From: Bicyclus anynana | Lineage: Eukaryota > Arthropoda > Insecta > Lepidoptera > Nymphalidae | Assembly: GCF_947172395.1 (NCBI RefSeq) | Contig: NC_069106.1 | Location: 310,001 to 374,000, forward strand | DNA: 64,000 nt | Direction of reading: 5' to 3' | Shown: in pieces, positions 43,717-54,610 of the stretch | Position numbering within the stretch: the first letter of the stretch is position 1 | How the letters are laid out: each line of letters begins with the position of its first letter | Made by a program: the position numbers and the translations under genes | Notes under the pieces: generated by a model | Database searches by the model: none | Told to the model about the DNA's origin: nothing | What the model saw: the letters and a program-made list of their open reading frames with translations, nothing else

Positions 43717-44745
43717 TTCAACCGACTTCCAAAATGAACTTTAACTAAAAAGCAAAAAATAACATCTTACCTATGTGCTACCTTCTGATCAGTTTGAAGG
43801 CGGTGCCAAGCCAGTGATGTTTTAATTAAACACGTTTAAACTACAAAATTTCTGTGGTTCTTTCAGAAACAGCTTTAATTAAAACATGACACTTAACTAT
43901 CCTCTGTCTTCATCACCAGACCCTTAATGCAGTCACAACCCTAATGAGTGGAAAGTTCTCACCAATATAAAATTAATCAAGTCTAAACACAAGGTAGCTA
44001 CTGTGAACTGCCGAGGAGGTCCTTTAATTCTTCTTCGTCTTCATCACCAGACCTCTAATACAGTCACAACCTATCTAGGTGGAAAGTTCTTATCAATACA
44101 AAATTAATAAGTCCAAACACAAGGTAGCTACTGTAAACCGTCGAGGAGTTCTTTTCACTATACCTCGTCTTCATCACCAGACCCTTAATACAGTCACAAT
44201 CCATCTAGGTGGAAAGTTCTCACCTATACAAATTTATCAAGTCCAAACACAAGGTAGTTACTGTGAACCGTCGAGGAGTTCCCTTCACTGTCCCTTGTCT
44301 TCATCACCAGACCCTTAATACAGTCACAACTCATATAGGTGGAAAGTACTCATCAATACAAATTAATCAAGCCCAAACAAAAGGTAACTGCTGTAAATCG
44401 TTGACGAGTTCCATCGTCTGTGTTTCGGCTCCATCATCAGACCAACTCCAAACCTTCATAAAGTTGTAGTAGTTTAAAATACCTTATGGAAACACTAACA
44501 GACGCACTAGTCGTCTCTACAACTTTCGAAAGTTCCCCTCGATTTCTCCAGGATGCCATCATCAGATCCAGACATTAAAAAAATGGGACCACCCTGGAAG
44601 TAAACCCTTCAAAACAAAAAAAGAATTTTCAAAATCGGTCGATAAATGACGGAATTATCGCTGGACATACATAAAAAAAAAAAAAAAAATCATACAGAAC
44701 GAACCGCCGAACGTAGAACCTCCTCCTTTTTGGAAGTCGGTGAAA
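43717..44745 (+). mobile_element. AACCGACTTC fold-back element, copy 2, carrying a 130-bp tandem array
   Basis: The ends 'ttcaaccgacttccaaaa' (43717-43734) and its inverse at about 44727-44743 frame a 1.03-kb element. The left 190 bp match copy 1. The centre is six tandem units marked by 'tcatcaccag' at 43910, 44041, 44171 and 44301, and by 'ccatcatcag' at 44431 and 44556 (spacing 131, 130, 130, 130, 125). The units contain 'gtggaaagttct' and 'aacacaaggtagctactgt'. Open frames here only reflect the array; the period is not a multiple of three. The right end has 'agaacctcctcctttttgg'. Confidence 0.85.
43910..44565 (+). repeat. Minisatellite, ~130-bp unit, six copies
   Basis: Units 2 to 4 are the most alike; the first has several changes and the last two are more diverged, as expected when an array is homogenised from the centre. 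It lies wholly inside the fold-back element. Confidence 0.9.
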
Positions 44746-45160
44746 AATATATAGGTAATTTACAAACGTAGTTGTCTCCATCGCCAGGCCACTGGCTGAG
44801 TTGTTCATCATCAATACTACAAGTTAAAAATTGGCCATTAAAAGTAAAAAATTGCAACCCTATTCGAACATCTGATGTAAGTATTGACTTAGAGTTGAAA
44901 ATCGCTCGAAACACGCTGACTGCGCCACTCGAATTTGCACTTTATTGCAACGTCCCAAAGTGCGATTTCAATTGAGGTACCATTATTGAATCAATTTAGT
45001 GCAAGGTTGAATTGTTTGTAGATAGAGTTGAGTTTTTCGATGCTTGAATTATGTTTCAGAATTTTGAGGGTATTTCAGAATTTTTAAAGTGGCTTAACAT
45101 TGTTCTAGTATAATTAGGTTGTAGAGAACTATGTGAGGGAAGTCATCATTATCAGCTTAT

Positions 45161-45300
45161 TTTAACCCCAACGCAAAAGAGGGTTGTTATAAGTTTGACG
45201 TGTCTGTCTGTCTGTGTCACCATAGCTCCCGATGGGCTGAAGCGATTTCAATTCAGTTATTTTTTGTTTGAAAAGCTAAAAATACTCTCCTATCTTTTTA
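45161..45300 (+). repeat. 'ttataagtttgacgtgt' repeat
   Basis: 'gggttgttataagtttgacg', (tgtc)n, 'caccatagctcccgatgggc', 'gaagcgatttcaattcag'. Best copy in the window; others at 22020-22092 (minus) and 22478-22545. Confidence 0.7.
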
Positions 45301-45338
45301 GACGCTGCAGCAGTTTATTGACTGATAACTGAGCTGAC

Positions 45339-45668
45339 TCATCATTCATCATTGTCAACTCATATCCGGCTCACTGCTGATCTCGAGTCTCCTCCCAGAG
45401 TGAGAGGGGTTAGGCCAATAGTCCACCACGCTGGCCTAATGTGAATTGGCATACTTCACACACGAAGAGAATTAGAAAAAATCCCTCACGATGTTTTTCC
45501 TTCACAGATTGAGACATGTGATATTTAATTTCTTAAAATGCACATAACTGAAAAGTAGAAGGTGCATACTCCGGACCGGAATCGAACCCACACCCTCTGG
45601 AATTAGAGGCTGAGGTCATATCTCTGCCTCTAATTCCAGATCAGAGATCCACTGGGCTATCACGGCTC
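45339..45668 (-). mobile_element. SINE-M with a short internal duplication
   Basis: Minus strand, complete from 'catatccggctcactgctga' to 'gggctatcacggctca'. Near the head the segment 'tctgcctctaattccaga' duplicates part of the head in the opposite sense, giving an extra ~25 bp. Confidence 0.88.
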
Positions 45669-45770
45669 ACTGATAATATAATGATGAAATAATAAGTCAC
45701 TATCGGAATTACCACTAAATCAAAGTAATTAACAACAAATCTATGGCCTCACAACACGTCACAAATCGCG

Positions 45771-45870
45771 TGACGTCATCGACCGTGTCCGCGTGTAATG
45801 AATCTGTCAGCAACAGCGGCCACCTGTCTGACGATGACGTGATTTATGACGTCATCACGCTCTGTTACGC
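45771..45870 (+). promoter_or_regulatory. CRE-like cluster
   Basis: Two full TGACGTCA sites (45771-45778, 45847-45854) and one 'gatgacgtga' within 85 bp, followed by 'tcacgctctgttacg', shared with 24156-24170. No gene start is visible. Confidence 0.3.
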
Positions 45871-45953
45871 GATCATAAAGCATTAAGCACATTTGCGCTT
45901 GTACCGAAATTCGACCAATTATGAGATTCGATTAAACACTATTCGATTTTGAC

Positions 45954-46260
45954 ACTAGCAGACGCCACGCGGTTTCACCTGCATAGTTCCCGTCCCCGTG
46001 GGATTATGGGGATAAACATAGCTTAACAGTGGAATTCATAGACGTTGTGGGAGCACCCCCAGGGCTTCGTTCACCCGCTAAGTGTTAAACTCTATGCGTT
46101 TGAGAATTCGTCACTCAGCGGGTGAATGGTCCCCTGGGAATGCCCCTATAATTTCTATTTCTATTGGTAAAATAGTTTTTAAAATCATTTATGTAGATCT
46201 TATGCAGAGGTTATAGATTATAGAAATTACTTTTTACCTCTTTATAATATTAGTATTAGA
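45954..46260 (-). mobile_element. Hel-A-related Helitron with nested MITE
   Basis: Minus strand: TC at 46259-46260, CTAG at 45954, A/T flanks. The 3' end reads 'ggtgaaaccgcgtggcgtct' then 'gctag'. The interior is interrupted by the fold-back at 46049-46148. Confidence 0.82.
46049..46148. mobile_element. Small MITE inside Helitron, ~36-bp imperfect arms
   Basis: Arms 46049-46084 ('cccccagggcttcgttcacc', 'cgctaagtg') and 46112-46148 ('cactcagcgggtgaatggtc', 'ccctgggaatgcccc') are imperfect reverse complements around a 27-nt centre. Confidence 0.7.
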
Positions 46261-46404
46261 TTTATTACCTTTTTCTGCCATTGTTTTGTTATTTTTCATC
46301 CACGTTGGTTCAATGGTTAGCCCACAGAACATATAAAATGCTAAAGCATTTTAGGTAAGCATAGGAGAAGTTCGTTGAGATAACCCCTACAACCTCGTAA
46401 ACTT

Positions 46405-46650
46405 TCATCATCATCATCAACAACCTATTCGGCTCACTGTTGAGCATGAGTCTCAGTAGGCCTTGTTCCACCACGCTGGCCCAATGCGGATTGGCAGACT
46501 TCACACACGTAAAGAATTAAAAAAGTCTCTGGTATGCAGGTTTCCTCACGATGGTTTTCCTTTACAGTTTGAGACAAGATTTAATTTCTTTCGGATCGGA
46601 TTCGAACTTAAACCCTCCGAATCGAATGCAGAGGCCACATTCACTATCGC
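46405..46650 (-). mobile_element. SINE-M, internally deleted
   Basis: Minus strand with an (atg)n tail at 46405-46418. Two blocks are lost: most of 'ctctcagaatgagagg' near the 3' end, and the 'cttaaaatgcacacaactga' block, so the copy is about 245 bp. Confidence 0.83.
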
Positions 46651-47321
46651 GAACACAAATTTTACCTCTTTATAATATAATGAAAATAAACGTACAATTG
46701 TTTCTATTATTCAATTTATGGCACGGTAATATTTTGTGGGAGATATGAAATACCGTCGCATTTTATGTTTATAACCCGGCAATCTGTTTTTACGTGAAAA
46801 ACTTGAATAAAGCAGATTGCAGCGAATCTGGGGCCGTGTTAAATTGCACGAAATGTTGTGCTGTGACGTCACATGACGCAAGCCCGTCTAAATTATTATT
46901 TAGCCGCTAAAAATGTGCCACCGGAGCATTGTGCAGATGTACAGTTAAATGGTACAAAGCAACTAGTTTAATTTTGGTGGAATTCAAATTGTGCACGTGC
47001 AATCGTTTTGGTAAAAATACAACATTTTTGGTTGGCAAGACAATTATGACAGAAAATTTCTTTTGAACTATAATTATAACATATATATTCAGGGATTCCC
47101 TGATTTTAAAGTCATTGGACGTGTATTACAAGTACAACTGTTATCAGCAAATTTTGAGTTTTAAGTTACTGGTTCAGTCACTATAAACAGGCAGGTAAAC
47201 TTGACTTATCTAATGTGCTTGTAACTTAAGGCTACAAAATATTAGAATGATATTTTTGATAAAAAGTGCTTGACTAAGTACTGTACAATAACAGTACTGT
47301 ATAGGTACAACTATTGCAAAA
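46651..47321. other. No feature recognised
   Basis: One TGACGTCA at about 46864; otherwise AT-rich without recognised elements. Confidence 0.38.
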
Positions 47322-47500
47322 TCTATACTGATATTGTAAAGAGGAACGATTTTTTTATTTGTCTGCACCAAATAAGCTCTGAGACCACTTGACTGATTTG
47401 AAAAATTCTTGCACCAATTACTAGGTTCATTATCTGTGAGTATGTACCACAGGCTGTATTTGTCCCCGGGAATGGAACTTAGTGAGTGAAACCGCGGTGA
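47322..47500 (+). mobile_element. Hel-A-related Helitron, 3' end decayed
   Basis: Starts TCTATACTGATATTGTAAAG after A; 'ctgatttgaaaaattcttgc', 'gtgagtgaaaccgcggtg'. The CTAG terminus is lost. Confidence 0.72.
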
Positions 47501-48250
47501 AAAAAGAAAACGTCTTGGAAACTCATTTTCGTGTACAACTCCTGGGTAGCGCGACTTAGCGACAGTGAGCCCAACGTGGGCTCACGCCAGTCCTCACAAG
47601 TCCGTGAACTCAATATGGGCTCATAATACTTGTGAATTCCTCTATCAATCTATTGAGACTTGTGCGGTGGTAAGATAACTTTGTATGGAGACTGTGAACT
47701 AAGACCATCCATCCATCCATCTTCACAAGTCCGCACTACACACACTATAAGTAAAATGGAAGCACATAATAAAGCGCGGAGAGCGGTTGGAATGAGAGTG
47801 TGGATTTATTGCACTTCCGTCCCAGCTCGCGTGTGTTGCTGGCGACGGACAAATAACGTTTGGAAATAATGAAAATTGTGGAAAATAAAATGCAGTTTCA
47901 TCATTAACTGCTTATTTTGACGGCCTACTACTAGGCCTCTCTACTTATACAACCTCTAGTATTATACGATATGACGAATCTAACGCTAAGGGCTCCCGCA
48001 CACGGGCCACAGGCCACAACCATAAAACGCCGCTTATTTCCTGTAGTTTTTGTACATTTTAAATGGCCTCGCCGCACACAGTTGACGCCGGACGCCACAC
48101 GTTACAATCGTCGCTGCTCGCTTCTTGTGGCCCGCACCGGCCACTACACGCCGACACATACCACTTGCACGATTCCGCACACCTCTCATCCTTATCTCAG
48201 TAAACCTGTTAGAGGCAAAAGTAGCAGCCAACGACTTTTTTACGAACGAT
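47501..48250. other. GC-richer non-repeat stretch with short palindromes
   Basis: 47565-47585 is a 9-bp palindrome around 3 nt ('gtgagccca', 'tgggctcac'), and 'gggctca' / 'cttgtga' motifs recur nearby. 47990-48180 is CpG-rich, with repeated 'ccgcacac' and 'ggccac' motifs. The 108-codon frame there (47971-48297) runs into a SINE and is low-complexity, so not called. Confidence 0.35.
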
Positions 48251-48468
48251 TTTTTTTTATTCTTTACAAGTTAGCCCTTGACTACAATCTCACCTGATGG
48301 TAAGTGATGATGCAGTCTAAGATGGAAGCGGGTTGACTTGTTAGGAGGATGAAAATTAACACCCCTTTCGTTTTCTACACGGCATCGCACCGGAACGCTA
48401 AATCGCTTGCCGGTACGTCTTTGCCAGTAGGGTGGTAACTAGCCACGACCGAAGTCTCCCACCAGCCA
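48251..48468 (-). mobile_element. SINE-P, tail and middle
   Basis: Minus strand, from 'ttattctttacaagttagcc' to 'agtctcccaccagcc'. The tRNA head is absent. Confidence 0.9.
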
Positions 48469-48561
48469 AATTAGTCCTTGACTGCAACAGTAGGTACAGT
48501 AGTACCGGGTCAGGCCGGCAAAGACAAGAAAGTAAGCAAACAATACCATCGATATAAATCA

Positions 48562-48883
48562 TTAGATGGGCCCCTCCATAAGCACAATGTTATGTCATTA
48601 CCCAAAGACGTGCACGCACATTTTATCTTAGTACGTAACAAGCGCATACTGTGAGTGGACGTGGACTTAAAAAAATATTTACTGTTTTTTCTTATTTTAA
48701 TCCCTAAATTATACCTTCGTGTTCATTTTGGAAGTGTTAAAACACCAGCCAAAACATTAATAAAGAGAAATGTCGTAACATATTTCTCTTTATTAATGTT
48801 TTGGCTTGTGTTTTGTGATGTGTGATGACGTACCCAATGTGCGAAACCAATGTCAATTCCGCGATGCTTTGAGGCCCATCTAA
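48562..48883. mobile_element. TIR element with central 33-bp hairpin
   Basis: The ends 'ttagatgggcc' (48562-48572) and its inverse (48873-48883) frame about 320 bp. Inside, 48739-48771 and 48782-48814 pair at 32 of 33 positions around a 10-nt loop. No frame. Confidence 0.55.
48739..48814. repeat. Long near-perfect hairpin
   Basis: Arms contain 'agccaaaacattaataaaga'; a single mismatch in 33 bp, loop 10 nt. If transcribed, it would give a Dicer-type stem; expression is unknown. Confidence 0.85.
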
Positions 48884-49315
48884 CGATCTACGATCGATGA
48901 ACAATACAATATAATAGTAAGAACAGTAAGAACATAATGAATAGAATGGCTGAAGGCTTTAGTTGACGTTTCAAAAGTGCCTGTAAATTAAGCTTACTTA
49001 AAAAAATATGATTTTGAAAATAAAAAAAATAACGTACAACTTTTCTAATTTGGTGAATCCTCCCCTCTAGTTATGTGTCCCGGCGTTGCTCAGAGGCGAT
49101 TAGTCAACGTACGCCGGCAAAGTGGAATCTGTCCGGACGGAAGGTTTTTATTTACGGAATGATTTTTATTAATGTTACTTTTATTTATTTGTTCTGCAGA
49201 GCTTGTTTTGAACGTATTTATATGAAAGAAAAGCTTTTACAAATAATACTTCTTTTAAACTTATGCATTGGGAGTTCCAAAAATGTCTCGAGGATTTCTT
49301 ATTATAGAAGAGTAT

Positions 49316-49667
49316 GTAGCCATGTTGGTTCAGTGGCTAGCCTATGTGGGTTTAGATCACGAGGTTCGAGGTTCGCGTCCTGGAAAATACTAAGCTTTCC
49401 TTTCTTCTATAAAAATTTCAGCAAAACTTCGAAGCCTGAAGTAGGGAAGTTGGATGTACCACACCCCCTTACCTCGGAAAACGTTAAGCCTTCGGTCTTG
49501 GTTATTATTATTTTCATCCAATAGTGATCGTAAAGGGGTTTACCATTGCCATCCTAAGCTCGCCATCCCGCAGTGGTGCAGTGTGGTGGGTGTAGGTTCC
49601 ATAACCCCTCTCATATAAGAATGGAGGTTTGCTCGGTAGTGGTATTAATGCACTGATAAGGATGAAA
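49316..49667 (+). mobile_element. SINE-S, full length
   Basis: 'gttggttcagtggctagcct' head, B box 'gaggttcgcgtcc' (a short 'gaggttc' duplication precedes it), 'cctcggaaaacgttaagcct', 'gcagtgtggtgggtgtaggt', end 'tgataaggatgaa'. Confidence 0.85.
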
Positions 49668-49860
49668 TGATCTAATTACACAAAATTTTACGAAGAATTT
49701 CTGTACTTTTCGTAGGATCAGTTACAAGTTGACTTGAAATGTTTGTAATTATATTCTCTGGTTCTTTTTAGAGACGGCTGAAAAATAATTCCAATAACGA
49801 TCACTTAGCTAAGCTACACTCATTTTAAAATTATTGTGATTCTTATTTCACATTTTTTTT

Positions 49861-50121
49861 AGTTAGTCCTTGACTACAATCTCACCTGATGCTAGGTAAT
49901 CTTAGATGCAAGCAGGCTAACTTGTTTTCTAGACGTCATCAAAGTGAAATGCTAAATCGCTTGGCGGTGCGTTTCGCCGGTAGGGTGTTAATTCGGTAGG
50001 TTAGTTAGGTACCAGTTAGACCGGTACCAGTTAAGAAAACCTCAATCGGCCCAGCCGGGGATCGAACCCAGGATCTCCATCTTGTAAATCCACGGCGCAT
50101 TCCACTGCGCCACGGGGGCCG
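49861..50121 (-). mobile_element. SINE-P, full length with internal losses
   Basis: Minus strand, tail to head 'ggcccccgtggcgcagtgga'; B box 'gggttcgatcccc' intact. Lost are parts of the tail near 'gtgatgatgcag' and the 'aggaggatgaaaatccac' block. Confidence 0.9.
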
Positions 50122-50641
50122 TAAAATATTATGTTTGAATGCTCTACAAAATTCCTGAAAAAATAACTTAGTACAGCTTAAGCAAAAGGTGAAAGGTTAA
50201 AATATGCAGCTGTGTTAGCTTAACGCAATGCCAAGTGCTGGCATTGTTGTGTGTTGAAGCTGGGACAAAGCCGGCACAGCTTTAAACATGCAGGAACAGG
50301 GCGTGGGGAAGCTTGCTTCCTTTCACTATAAAAACATAAAACAGTGGAATGGAAATCGCAGAAACTAAGCTATATTAAAAACTAAAATCAAAAAAACAAA
50401 AGTATTGATTTTTAATGAGCGTTATTGATGCACAAATAATGATCAACTATTGAAACTATACTTAAGCTTCAAGTAGCATTAGCCTGTGTCCAGTTTTTCT
50501 TAATGAATCAAGATCGATTGAGAGAAAAATATATAAAAAAAAAACACAGAATTGATATACGACTCCATTCTTAAAACATCGTTGAAACTGGAACTTTAAT
50601 CAAAGCTTTTATGAGAACAAACACACTCACAAAAGTCACTA
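50122..50641. other. No feature recognised
   Basis: 'aatgccaagtgctggcattg' at about 50227-50246 is a short hairpin. Otherwise nothing supported. Confidence 0.38.
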
Positions 50642-50885
50642 TTGTTAGCCTATTTAACGGCTCATTGAAGAGAGGATATGAAGCTAAGATCTACCACCTT
50701 GCACCAATGCTGGTTGGAGGGGCTTGAAAAATGTTCAATAACAATTACTGTCAGATGTTAATGATATTAACCAGAACCGACGGTTTAACGTACTTTTTAT
50801 GGCACAAAAATGCAACACCACCAACTTCCCAACCCTCAATGATCCGAAATCACATATGCTAACCGCTGGACCAACAAGGCACTTG
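50642..50885 (-). mobile_element. SINE-S, near full length
   Basis: Minus strand: head 'gttggtccagcggttagcat' at the right, B box lost ('gatcattgagggttggga'), tail 'gctcattgaagagaggata' at the left. Confidence 0.75.
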
Positions 50886-50974
50886 TAACTTGCCTACACG
50901 CACAGATGAAATAATAATCGGCAGATAGAGCGGACGGAAGACGTCGGTGACGAAGCCGCTACAATTTTTTTTTT

Positions 50975-51192
50975 AGCTGGCGGGAGGCTTCGACCGTGGC
51001 TAGTTACCTCCCTACCGACAAAGACGTACCACCAAGCGATTTAGCGTTCCGGTACGATGTCGTGTAGAAACTGAAACGGGTGTGGATTTTAATCCTCCTC
51101 CTAACAAGTTAGCCCACTACCATCTTGGATTACATTATCACTTACCATCAGGTGAGATTGTAGTCAAGGACTAACTTGTAATAAATAAAAAA
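50975..51192 (+). mobile_element. SINE-P, middle and tail
   Basis: From 'agctggcgggaggcttcgac' to 'ctaacttgtaataaataaa'. Head missing (5' truncation). Confidence 0.9.
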
Positions 51193-51840
51193 AATACATA
51201 TTTCATATATAATTCATTCTCGAGTCAGTACGACACGAAGCGTCGCATCAGTAATTTTCAATATTATTCAAAAAAAATGACGTTTTATGTTTTTGAATAT
51301 TTTAAAAACCGTTCACAAAATCTAATAAAATAAGATGAAATATTTTTTTATTGGTAATTATTGATTATATTATATTAATTTACGTTATTGTTGTTAATGT
51401 TAAATTTTGAAATACAAATTATGAAAAAATTTCTATATGCGGATGTCAAGAACACGTGTGACGTTTGGTTTTTACGGGTTTCACCGGCTTCACCACGCTG
51501 CTTGTAAACACTCATTGTTGATCTATTCTTTATTCTGTGGCCTACACGAAACAAACTAATTACAATTCGTAGATGTGAATATCCCAAAGTTATGAGTACG
51601 TCTAGTACACCACAGCTTGTGATAAGTAATGTTGTTTATAATTAGTTTTATATCTTACCCGAGCACATATTTGTGTAGCGAGCGTTGGAAATGCAAATGA
51701 ACATTTAAATTAAAACATATCTCTGTTTCGGTGCGGATTATGTAAAGGCATTGTCTAGATTACTTGTTACACTTCTTTTAGTTTTACACTGTGCACTTGG
51801 TGTTGGAATTTTATTCTCTCATTTATTTATTTCTCCTTTT
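51193..51840. other. No feature recognised
   Basis: AT-rich; no frame or repeat end recognised. Confidence 0.4.
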
Positions 51841-52605
51841 TTTAAGCTATTGCATAGCTTTTATGGCGGGCTTTGAGTGCGATGACCGAATCGAGTAATT
51901 CTGTAACAAAACTAAACCTAACACCCAAGCCGTGCATCGAGTTAATCGTGTCTAAATATAAAATACATGTGGCACTCGGGGACCGCCGCGGTAAAGCTAT
52001 TGCGTAGCATTTTTTATCAACTTATGCTATGATAATTATTTATTTATGCAGTATTTTTTTTTCTTTATAAAAGAATAAATAAATAAAAAAATGTCTTTAC
52101 GTTAAACTAGAATCGAACTCTGGTTTAATAAGTTTTGCCACTTAGTTTTACACCAGTCGTCCAGTTGAGACAATATTGCTATCAACCCATATACGGCTCA
52201 CTGCTGAGCTCGAGTCTCCTCTCAGAATGAGAGGGGTTAGGCCAATAGTCAACCACGCTGGCCCAATGCGGATTGGCGGACTTCGCACACGCAGAGAATT
52301 GAGAAATTCTCTGGTATGCAGGTTTCCTCACGATGTTTTCCTTCACCGTTGGAGACACGTGATATTTAATTTCTTAAAATGCACACAACTGAAAAGTTGG
52401 AGGTGTATGCCCCAGACCGGATTCGAACCCACACCCTCCGGAATCGGAGGCAGAGGTCATATCCACTGGGCTATCACGGCTCTCAATGACGGCTGAGTCA
52501 ATATAACAACGTCGAAATATGCTTGGTGCACGGCTTGGGTGTTAGGTTTATTTTCGTTACGGAATTTCTTGATTCGGTCGCCACGCTAAAAGCAATAGCT
52601 TAAAA
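51841..52605. mobile_element. Fold-back element with ~100-bp arms and nested SINE-M
   Basis: The left arm, 51841-51940, contains 'aacctaacacccaagccgtg'; the right arm, about 52516-52605, is its inverse with a few changes ('cacggcttgggtgttaggtt'). Shared outer text is 'ttaagctattg' / 'caatagcttaa'. Without the SINE at 52181-52482 the element is about 460 bp. A fragment of the interior recurs at 43341-43400. No coding sequence seen. Confidence 0.8.
52181..52482 (-). mobile_element. SINE-M, full-length reference copy, nested
   Basis: Minus strand: head 'gccgtgatagcccagtggat', B box 'gggttcgaatccgg', 'acacctccaacttttcagtt', 'ccgcattgggccagcgtgg', end 'cagtgagccgtatatgggtt'. It lies between the arms of the fold-back, so it inserted later. 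Confidence 0.94.
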
Positions 52606-54055
52606 ATCCATACTAAATTTAAGTAGTGCCTACTACTACGATACTTGTCTCAAGAAGCATTACTGTGAAATCCCAGGGCTACAAAAATTAAAAAAGAATG
52701 TAAGTGAGAGCAGCTGTGTGCTGGCAAGGCGCGCTATAATCCCCCCACTAATCTCATCACAGAACAGATGCTGCACAGTTTATTACCCTCTCCATCCCGC
52801 GAGATAAACTAGTGCCATTATTTTTTAAATCCTTTCTCATTTAGTCTGATAGACGTCTTTAAGTTGTGATTTATTTGGACGTTTTGTTTGAGGTTTTAAA
52901 ACTCCTTTATTTCTAAATTGTGCCTGCAGGAGACGAACACATCTCATTTTATAATGGCTGAAAGTTCTAAGCCTTTTGCGTCTTTGCGGTTAGTACTCAG
53001 TACACCTTGTATAAGGACTAGTAGGTATCACACCCAAATTCACGATCAAAATTGTCTGTCATTTTTTGAGGAAAACAAGCTTAGATTACGTAATAGAAGT
53101 TGCTGACCGTTTTCTACATCATTCAAGTACACAAAAGACAAATTACAGTGCTTTTTAACTGACGAACACGATTACAACTATGAAACATCGATACTATAGA
53201 GACAGTTTTTATAATCGCATTAGATCATTGATCATTTAGGTTTGACAGAAAAGTAGCTGACGTCTATCGAGGCAGGTCGTTATGTAATTAGTTTGAAGGT
53301 AAATAGGATAGCCAACTCTAGAGATGGTATAGAATGGGTGGATGGAAGATGGAACTCTAAGACCGAGATGGCCTTGAAAGGCTTACTTACAATTACATTA
53401 GGTATTTGGAGCCCTGAACTCCAATTATCTCAGTATAAACGCGTTTTTTTTTACTATTTTTTACAGAACATCACAAATAAATCGCCAAATCCATAGCTTC
53501 GTGGAAACCTTTCTCTGGGAACCCTTTTGATTTGATGGTATTTTTCTAAGGATCACCATAAAGCTAAGGGACTGACAACTGGAGAAATATTTTTTCATAC
53601 GAAAATATTTAAAAAAATACTTTAAACATTGAAGGTTGGAGGTCTGGTAGACCCTTAAGGCCTGTTTCCAGGCTGCTTAAGGCATATATAACTAATTGGT
53701 TTTCAAACTAACTTTCAGCCTTCATAAATTGTGGTATGTCAGGCTCTTACTCAATATAAGTACGAATATTATTATTTGTTCCAGTCTAGTACATTTTGAT
53801 GAATAAGAAACGATTCACTTGACTTAATCTTGGAAGCTTCTAATACAAAATCAGTTTGAAGAATATTACACAGCCTAGTGCTTGAACATTGTCTGAATTT
53901 ACGACTCACGAGATTTTGTTCCAATCTTTGATTAATGAAGGTTACCTAAAGGAATAAAAGTCCAAGGATTTCTTTATATTTTAAAGGTATAATAATTTTA
54001 GATTGTAATATCGAAGTTTTATAATGACATAAGTTCTACCTTTTTTTTTAAATTG
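52606..54055. other. No feature recognised
   Basis: Chance frames at 52918-53106 and 53293-53496 without recognisable domains. 53640-53760 loosely resembles the repeat at 42215. Confidence 0.35.
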
Positions 54056-54305
54056 GTTCGGTTTGCCAATGTGGTTTCGAACCACGAAGACCTAGATTCG
54101 ATTCCTGTATTGAAAATTTTTTAGTCAAAATTTTCAACTTTGAAATTGACGGTGTTACACCCCGATAATGATCGTTAAAGACTATAACATCATGACCGTA
54201 AGCCCACCAGTCCGCATCGGAGGAATGTGGTGGGTTAAGCTCAATATCCTCCTATGTGGAGGGTGGACTTACCCTGTGGTTGATATAATAGGCCGATAAT
54301 GATAA
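54056..54305 (+). mobile_element. SINE-S, internally deleted
   Basis: B box 'tagattcgattcctg', 'gacggtgttacaccccgata', 'aatgtggtgggttaagctca', end 'taggccgataatgata'. The 'ctcggagagcacgttaagcc' block is missing. Confidence 0.8.
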
Positions 54306-54419
54306 ATTGTGTATAATTATAAACCATTGAAATAATCTAAAATATTTAGACTTTTATTTCCTAATATATTCCCGTTCAAGACTCTAAAAGCAGGCAATAA
54401 AAAGGCAAAATTATATACA

Positions 54420-54610
54420 CCGTATCCCAGCCGTATCGACACACGGCCGTAACTGCGCCGTAAACTGCGTTACGTCGTAAACGCAGCCGTAAACACGAGG
54501 ACCGTAACAAAGAAACCTACTTTAGGCAGATTAGTGCCCGCTGCGGGAAAAACTGGGAAAATCCGCTAAAAGGTGGGAAACGCGGGGAAAAGCGGGGATT
54601 TCGCAGTCCT
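54420..54610 (+). repeat. Cryptic short-motif region
   Basis: 'gccgtaa(c/a)' variants recur at least five times in about 70 bp (54427-54497), then 'gggaaa' variants recur five times (54545-54595), giving a G/A-rich tail. No frame supported. Confidence 0.5.

Noticed and set aside
44079..44469. Two overlapping frames with similar peptides, suggesting a repeat protein
   Set aside because: They are the 130-bp minisatellite read in different frames; the unit length is not divisible by three.
47971..48297. CpG-rich 108-codon frame
   Set aside because: Built of recurring 'ccgcacac' and 'ggccac' words and reads through into a SINE-P; no domain.
49075..49524. 149-codon plus-strand frame, one of the longest in the window
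   Set aside because: The second half is SINE-S, and the first half is AT-rich with hydrophobic low-complexity residues.
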